From contig JAAUTM010000046.1 of the NCBI GenBank assembly GCA_012031455.1, positions 1-7,966 on the forward strand: a DNA stretch of 7,966 nucleotides, written 5' to 3'. Of the stretch, positions 5,115 to 7,966 are shown in pieces (position 1 is the first letter of the stretch; the number at the start of each line of letters is the position of its first letter). The DNA comes from Phycisphaerales bacterium (lineage in GTDB: Bacteria; Planctomycetota; Phycisphaerae; Phycisphaerales; Phycisphaeraceae). The notes under the pieces were generated by a model. The model was not told where the DNA came from and did not search any database. It saw only the letters and a list, made by a program, of their open reading frames with translations. A program made the position numbers and the translations under genes.

Positions 5115-5557
5115 CTGCTACGGACATTCATCTTTCGTCGTGATTCCCGAGGCGAGCCAGACGAAGCCGAGAAGTTGGCCGCCTTCTTTTCGTAGCGGGT
5201 GGCGATCCGGCGGCATTGCTTGATTCGCCGAAAGAACCGCTCGATCACGTTGCGATGCTTATATCGCTGGCGGTCGTAGCGTTTCTTGCGTTTGCGGGTC
5301 GGGTTGGGCTTGATGCACGCCCTTGCTTTCATCTGGCGGACCAGCGTGCGGATCGCGTCGCTGTCGTAACCGGCATCGGCCAGCACATGCCCGGCACGCA
5401 GGCCCTCCAGAAGTGCCGGGGCCTGCGGGGCGTCGCCGCGTTGACCGGGGGTGACGATCAATCGCAGCAGTTGGCCCCGTTCATCCACCGCCGCGTGCAG
5501 TTTGGTCGTCAGTCCGCCTCGTGACCGGCCGAGGCACCGTCGCTGGTCGGCGTCCTG
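5111..5557 (-). CDS. IS5-family transposase, orfB part (catalytic C-terminal half)
   Basis: This frame is entered by -1 frameshifting from orfA. The fused product would be 267 aa, with this part covering about residues 120-267. It starts [21 protein letters not shown] and contains the second catalytic Asp, D180 (LADAGYDSD), and E225 in a Y-(2)-R-(3)-E-(6)-K signature (Y218, R221, E225, K232). From a GTG at 5488 the frame could also be read alone, but without the first Asp. The C-terminus after AANF (245-248) loses the family pattern. The next frame reads [16 protein letters not shown] then a TAG at 5118-5120, which matches the usual '[10 protein letters not shown]' ending. One base therefore appears to be missing at about 5169-5171. 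As a result the present stop (5111-5113) lies outside the element, in the CTAG target sequence. Confidence 0.8.
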   Translation of the reverse strand, partial: QDADQRRCLGRSRGGLTTKLHAAVDERGQLLRLIVTPGQRGDAPQAPALLEGLRAGHVLADAGYDSDAIRTLVRQMKARACIKPNPTRKRKKRYDRQRYKHRNVIERFFRRIKQCRRIATRYEKKAANFSASSGSPRESRRKMNVRSS

Positions 5558-5913
5558 TTTTTTTCACCCTGTTGTCGCCGGCCCGTCGAGGCGGTGGGAT
5601 GGACCTTGACGCTGGTCGAATCCACCTGCACCTCCTCGTGCACAGCGGTCAGGTTGGCGTTGCCCAACGCCCGGCCCACACGTTCCCACACCCCGGTCTT
5701 GCACCAGCGGTCGTAGCGTTTCCAGACGGTGTTGAACTTGCCGAAACGTTCGGGCAAATCAGCCCAGGGGATGCCGGTGTTGAGCACATACAGCACGGCG
5801 TTGACGAACAGGCGGTTGTCCGCCGCCGAGCGTCCGGGATCGCCGACCTTGCCCGGCAAGAGCGGTTCGATTCGGTTCCACTGAGAATCGGTGAGTTCGT
5901 GTCGATGACGCAT
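5509..5913 (-). CDS. IS5-family transposase, orfA (N-terminal half)
   Basis: 134-aa product starting [21 protein letters not shown], the DUF4096-type N-terminal domain of IS5/IS427 transposases (about 1-85, including [24 protein letters not shown]). The first catalytic Asp is D98 in [11 protein letters not shown]. The ATG at 5913 is chosen because the family starts here and GGGAGGG lies 8 bases upstream; the frame stays open to 6033 without family similarity. Zero-frame translation passes the slippery A_AAA_AAC (codons 118-119) and stops at 5509, giving a short protein that lacks the rest of the DDE site. That short form commonly acts as a regulator or by-product in such elements. The -1 shift gives the full transposase. 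Confidence 0.88.
   Translation of the reverse strand: MRHRHELTDSQWNRIEPLLPGKVGDPGRSAADNRLFVNAVLYVLNTGIPWADLPERFGKFNTVWKRYDRWCKTGVWERVGRALGNANLTAVHEEVQVDSTSVKVHPTASTGRRQQGEKNRTPTSDGASAGHEAD
5557..5563 (-). promoter_or_regulatory. Programmed -1 frameshift site A_AAA_AAC
   Basis: On the minus strand the zero-frame codons GAA AAA AAC (codons 117-119 of orfA) contain the heptamer A_AAA_AAC, a canonical X_XXY_YYZ slippery sequence. Slipping back one base enters the orfB frame directly, with no stop before 5111. Confidence 0.8.
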
Positions 5914-5959
5914 GAAATTGGCCCTCCCTGGCAAAACACGCAATATCGACTGATCAACA

Positions 5960-6103
5960 TCAGGGAATTGAATGTCCGTAGCAGCTAGTGGTACCCTCAG
6001 GGTCAAATATATGACCATATTGAACCAGAACATCGGCCACTTCCATGGGTAGGTCGAATTCGTGGATTATATCCCCTTGTGATATGCACATTGACATTCC
6101 CAT
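5960..6103 (-). pseudogene. Small ORF interrupted by the IS5 element
   Basis: From the ATG at 6103, GAGG stands 8 bases upstream (6112-6115), a good ribosome binding site. The native part reads [20 protein letters not shown] and continues [19 protein letters not shown]. The frame then enters the IS5 end and stops at 5960 after a few IS-encoded residues (SCYGHSIP). Removing the element and one CTAG gives an original ending RAIG then TGA (5098-5100), so the ancestral product would be 43 aa. I do not recognise it; it is soluble-looking with no membrane segment. The original 3' end overlaps a degenerate GGTTGAGT-type octamer, so the natural C-terminus is uncertain. It is short enough that it could be a chance ORF, although the start signal argues for it. 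Confidence 0.35.
5985..5988. repeat. CTAG, probable target duplication of the IS5 element (right)
   Basis: Second copy of the CTAG flanking the IS5 element. It falls inside the small leftward ORF that begins at 6103. Confidence 0.6.
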
Positions 6104-6430
6104 CTTACTATCCTCAATGTTAACGTAGAGCCTGTTATAAGCTTGTCTGGGTGGGATAGGCGTCTGGACTGTTAATTAACTGAAGGCTCGTATGAATGCA
6201 TGGCCAGGAAGAGTGTCAGGATGATTCATTTCCTTTGACTACAGACCACCCCTTTACAAGCCGAGATTGTGTTCCTATGAAGAACCTCCACTTGATGCTA
6301 GCCTTAGCCTGTGCTCCATCGACGAATCATCATGTACACTGATATCCTAATGCGCTATGTCAATCTGTCAGCAAAAGTCGGTGGTAAAGTTACAGCATGA
6401 TTGTCACCTGATCCACAACGGAGTAAAGCC
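6104..6430. other. Intergenic region upstream of the sulfatase, no credible gene
   Basis: About 330 bp of moderately AT-rich sequence with stops in all frames. It lies between the divergent starts of the small disrupted ORF (leftward) and the sulfatase (rightward) and should hold their promoters, but I see no convincing -35/-10 pair. The only protein-like stretch is a 21-codon ORF at 6277-6342 resembling a truncated signal peptide. Confidence 0.5.
6420..6423 (+). promoter_or_regulatory. Ribosome binding site deciding the sulfatase start
   Basis: GGAG lies 7 bases before the ATG at 6431. It supports that start over the in-frame TTG at 6401. Confidence 0.75.
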
Positions 6431-7750
6431 ATGAACCCTCGTCCCAATGTTGTTTTGTTCATTCCGCATGACACCGGCTGCCATGTTTCGCCTTACGGGG
6501 TGAAGACAGTGCACACCCCCAACTGTGAACGGCTGGTACGCGAAGGGGTTCGCTTTGCCCATAGTTTCTGCACCTCGCCGCTCTGTTCCCCGGCACGGGC
6601 GGCTTGTGTCACGGGGCGTTACCCGCATCAGAATGGTGTTATGGGTCTGACCAGTGACATGGTGGGCGGCTTTGATTTTTATCCGGGCGAACGCCATGCC
6701 GCCACCATTTTCAACGATGCCGGTTACAACACTGTGCTTTGCGGGTTTGAGCATGAAACCCCCCATTGGCAGAAGCAGGGTTTTCAGCAGTGCCTTTCAG
6801 GGCCGGGTGGCTGGTACAACGGCGGGGGCGATCTTCGGAACCATGCCCGTGAAATTGAAAACTGGGTGAAGAACAATCAAGGTGACAAGCCCTTCTATAT
6901 GCAGATGGGCTGTCATGAAACTCATCATGCATGGTCGGATTTCGATACCCCGCCGGATGAAACACTGGGACTGACCATACCCCCTTATCTCAAAGACCTG
7001 CCCGAAGTGCGTCGTGAGGTTGCTCAATTCCAGGGAGCCATACGCAGACTAGATGATGAACTGGGAAACATACTTGATACCTTCGACCGTCTGGGGTTGT
7101 CCGAAAACACCATCTTTGTATTCACCACGGACCATGGCATCGATTTCCCCCGCGCCAAGGGGACGTTATACGATGCGGGGACAGGTGTGTTTCTGTTTAT
7201 TCGTTACCCAGCCGGGAATTGGGGTCAAGGTCGCGTCATCGATGACATGGTGAGTCAGGTGGACCTGCTGCCGACGCTGCTGGAGGCATGCGGGATCGCG
7301 GTACCGGGCAACATCAGTGGTCGCAGCTATCTGCCTCTCCTTGAGGGGCGGGCCTATCAGCCCAATCAAACGATCTTTACTGAAAAAACCTACCACGATA
7401 CCTACGACCCCAGCCGGGCCGTGCGGACGGATCGCTATAAATACATCCGTCATTTTGAAGTGAATATTTTTCAGGACCTGCGTCTGGCGACGGAAACCCG
7501 GCGGCACTACATGAAACACGACTGGCGAAGGCGAACGCTGGAGGAACTTTACGACCTGCAGACCGACCCGAATGAAACGCACAACCTCGTTGCCGATGCA
7601 CATCACCAACCGATTTTGGAGAAGTTGCGTGTCAGCCTGTTGCAGTGGATGCGTGAAACTCAAGACCCGCTGCTGCAAGGCCCGGTACCCAGCCCTCACT
7701 TTGCCAGGCAGTTGAAAGCATTCAACGATAGTGCGACGAAAGCTCAATAG
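6431..7750 (+). CDS. Sulfatase, N-sulfoglucosamine sulfohydrolase-like, Cys-type
   Basis: 439-aa member of the type I (alkaline-phosphatase superfamily) sulfatases, which hydrolyse sulfate esters or N-sulfate from glycans. The active-site motif is C52-S-P-A-R56, the C-x-P-x-R sequence whose Cys is converted to formylglycine; ACVTGRYPHQNGV follows as in the family. Metal and substrate residues visible are D14 (in IPHDTG), H162 (GCHETH), D234-H235 (TTDHG) and K244 (RAKGTLYDAG). The C-terminal subdomain shows YDLQTDPNETHNLV, a family hallmark. The HD-T-G opening, instead of the common DD, recalls the heparan N-sulfatase-like subgroup frequent in planctomycetes. The protein begins directly with the first beta-strand (MNPRPNVVLFIPHD) and has no signal peptide, so a cytoplasmic location is predicted. 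It is upstream of a regulated promoter. The natural substrate cannot be read from the sequence. Confidence 0.92.
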   Translation: MNPRPNVVLFIPHDTGCHVSPYGVKTVHTPNCERLVREGVRFAHSFCTSPLCSPARAACVTGRYPHQNGVMGLTSDMVGGFDFYPGERHAATIFNDAGYNTVLCGFEHETPHWQKQGFQQCLSGPGGWYNGGGDLRNHAREIENWVKNNQGDKPFYMQMGCHETHHAWSDFDTPPDETLGLTIPPYLKDLPEVRREVAQFQGAIRRLDDELGNILDTFDRLGLSENTIFVFTTDHGIDFPRAKGTLYDAGTGVFLFIRYPAGNWGQGRVIDDMVSQVDLLPTLLEACGIAVPGNISGRSYLPLLEGRAYQPNQTIFTEKTYHDTYDPSRAVRTDRYKYIRHFEVNIFQDLRLATETRRHYMKHDWRRRTLEELYDLQTDPNETHNLVADAHHQPILEKLRVSLLQWMRETQDPLLQGPVPSPHFARQLKAFNDSATKAQ

Positions 7751-7861
7751 CGAATGCCTTAGACCTTGGATGATGCGAGGCTGTCTTTCGCTGGTCCCCT
7801 GCACCCGTATCGTTGCTCAGGCAGGTCAATCATCGCTCGATCCGGTTGCTCCGCCAGCGCT

Positions 7862-7916
7862 CACCAGATTTTGACAAATTTTATGATTTGGACCTTGACA
7901 AACTGCCAATCTGGTG
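7862..7916. repeat. 9-bp inverted repeat spanning the downstream promoter
   Basis: CACCAGATT (7862-7870) and AATCTGGTG (7908-7916) are perfect complements 37 bases apart. They flank the -35 element, and the second arm touches the -10. This could be a second regulator site or a looping pair. Confidence 0.5.
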
Positions 7917-7922
7917 TAATAT
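7895..7922 (+). promoter_or_regulatory. Sigma-70-type promoter for a gene beyond the right edge
   Basis: A perfect TTGACA -35 (7895-7900), a 16-bp spacer, and TAATAT (7917-7922) as -10. No start codon with an ORF is visible before the window ends, so the transcript's gene lies to the right. The 7751-7860 stretch after the sulfatase holds no gene that I can see. Confidence 0.6.
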
Positions 7923-7924
7923 TT

Positions 7925-7949
7925 TAACGTTACAAGTTATAACGTTACA
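7925..7949. promoter_or_regulatory. Tandem TAACGTTA operator-like sites
   Basis: The 10-mer TAACGTTACA occurs at 7925-7934 and 7940-7949. Each contains the 8-bp palindrome TAACGTTA, with centres 15 bp apart, between the -10 box and the expected start of transcription. The AACGTT core with a central CpG resembles LacI/GalR-family operators. The regulator identity is inference. Confidence 0.55.
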
Positions 7950-7966
7950 TGTACCGGACAGACAGG

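Larger units (their letters stand above)
5115..5984 (-). mobile_element. IS5-family (IS427-like) insertion sequence (about 870 bp)
   Basis: The ends are perfect inverted repeats, CTGCTACGGACATTCA at 5115-5130 and its complement at 5969-5984. They are flanked by CTAG on both sides. The element contains two leftward reading frames, orfA and orfB, joined by an A_AAA_AAC slippery site, the standard layout of the IS427 group. It is GC-rich within an AT-rich setting, begins 91 bp after the IS4 end, and cuts a small leftward ORF. A one-base deletion near the end of orfB suggests this copy is impaired. Confidence 0.88.

Noticed and set aside
5521..5988. 155-codon + strand ORF in the IS5 element
   Set aside because: Antisense of orfA with no motif.
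6277..6342. 21-codon + strand ORF resembling a truncated lipoprotein signal (MKNLHLMLALACAPSTNHH)
   Set aside because: No ribosome binding site and it ends after 21 codons; at most a remnant, not supportable as a gene.

Overview
The window looks like a chromosomal segment from a heterotrophic bacterium, most likely a planctomycete or a relative. This taxonomic guess rests on a planctomycete-style sulfatase of the 'HD-x-G' type, weak or absent Shine-Dalgarno sites on the core genes, and intergenic arrays of degenerate 8-bp repeats. No rRNA or other marker is present to confirm it.

Bases 1-2350 are ordinary core genome of moderate-to-high GC. A leftward pair encodes pantothenate synthetase (panC) and, 25 bp downstream, the start of a methylthioadenosine/purine nucleoside phosphorylase (mtnP-like) that runs off the left edge. 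Divergent from them is prmC, which methylates peptide-chain release factors. prmC is bracketed on both sides by the same pair of non-coding elements: a tandem octamer array followed by a 37-bp dyad. A third octamer array, a hairpin and a four-run G-quadruplex motif follow prmC.

From about 2515 to about 6400 the native DNA becomes visibly AT-rich and looks like an acquired island. It holds small leftward genes: a 139-aa exported beta-rich protein, a frame-split pseudopilin-like gene (54-aa anchor plus 145-aa distal part), and a small ORF cut by an insertion sequence. Two GC-rich insertion sequences have landed here. One is an intact IS4-family element with 17-bp inverted repeats (3686-5019). 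The other is an IS5-family (IS427-like) element (about 5115-5984) flanked by CTAG. It has a canonical A_AAA_AAC frameshift site and apparently a second, damaging frameshift near its C-terminus. Removing both leaves roughly 1.7 kb of island.

From 6431 a complete Cys-type sulfatase without a signal peptide is encoded rightward behind a good ribosome binding site. It is followed by a rightward promoter overlapping two TAACGTTA palindromes 15 bp apart, which suggests a LacI-like-regulated gene beginning just past the right edge. I see no CRISPR array, tRNA or rRNA. No complete novel system is proven here. The best leads are the regulated promoter next to the sulfatase, the small exported genes of the AT-rich island, and the paired repeats around prmC.
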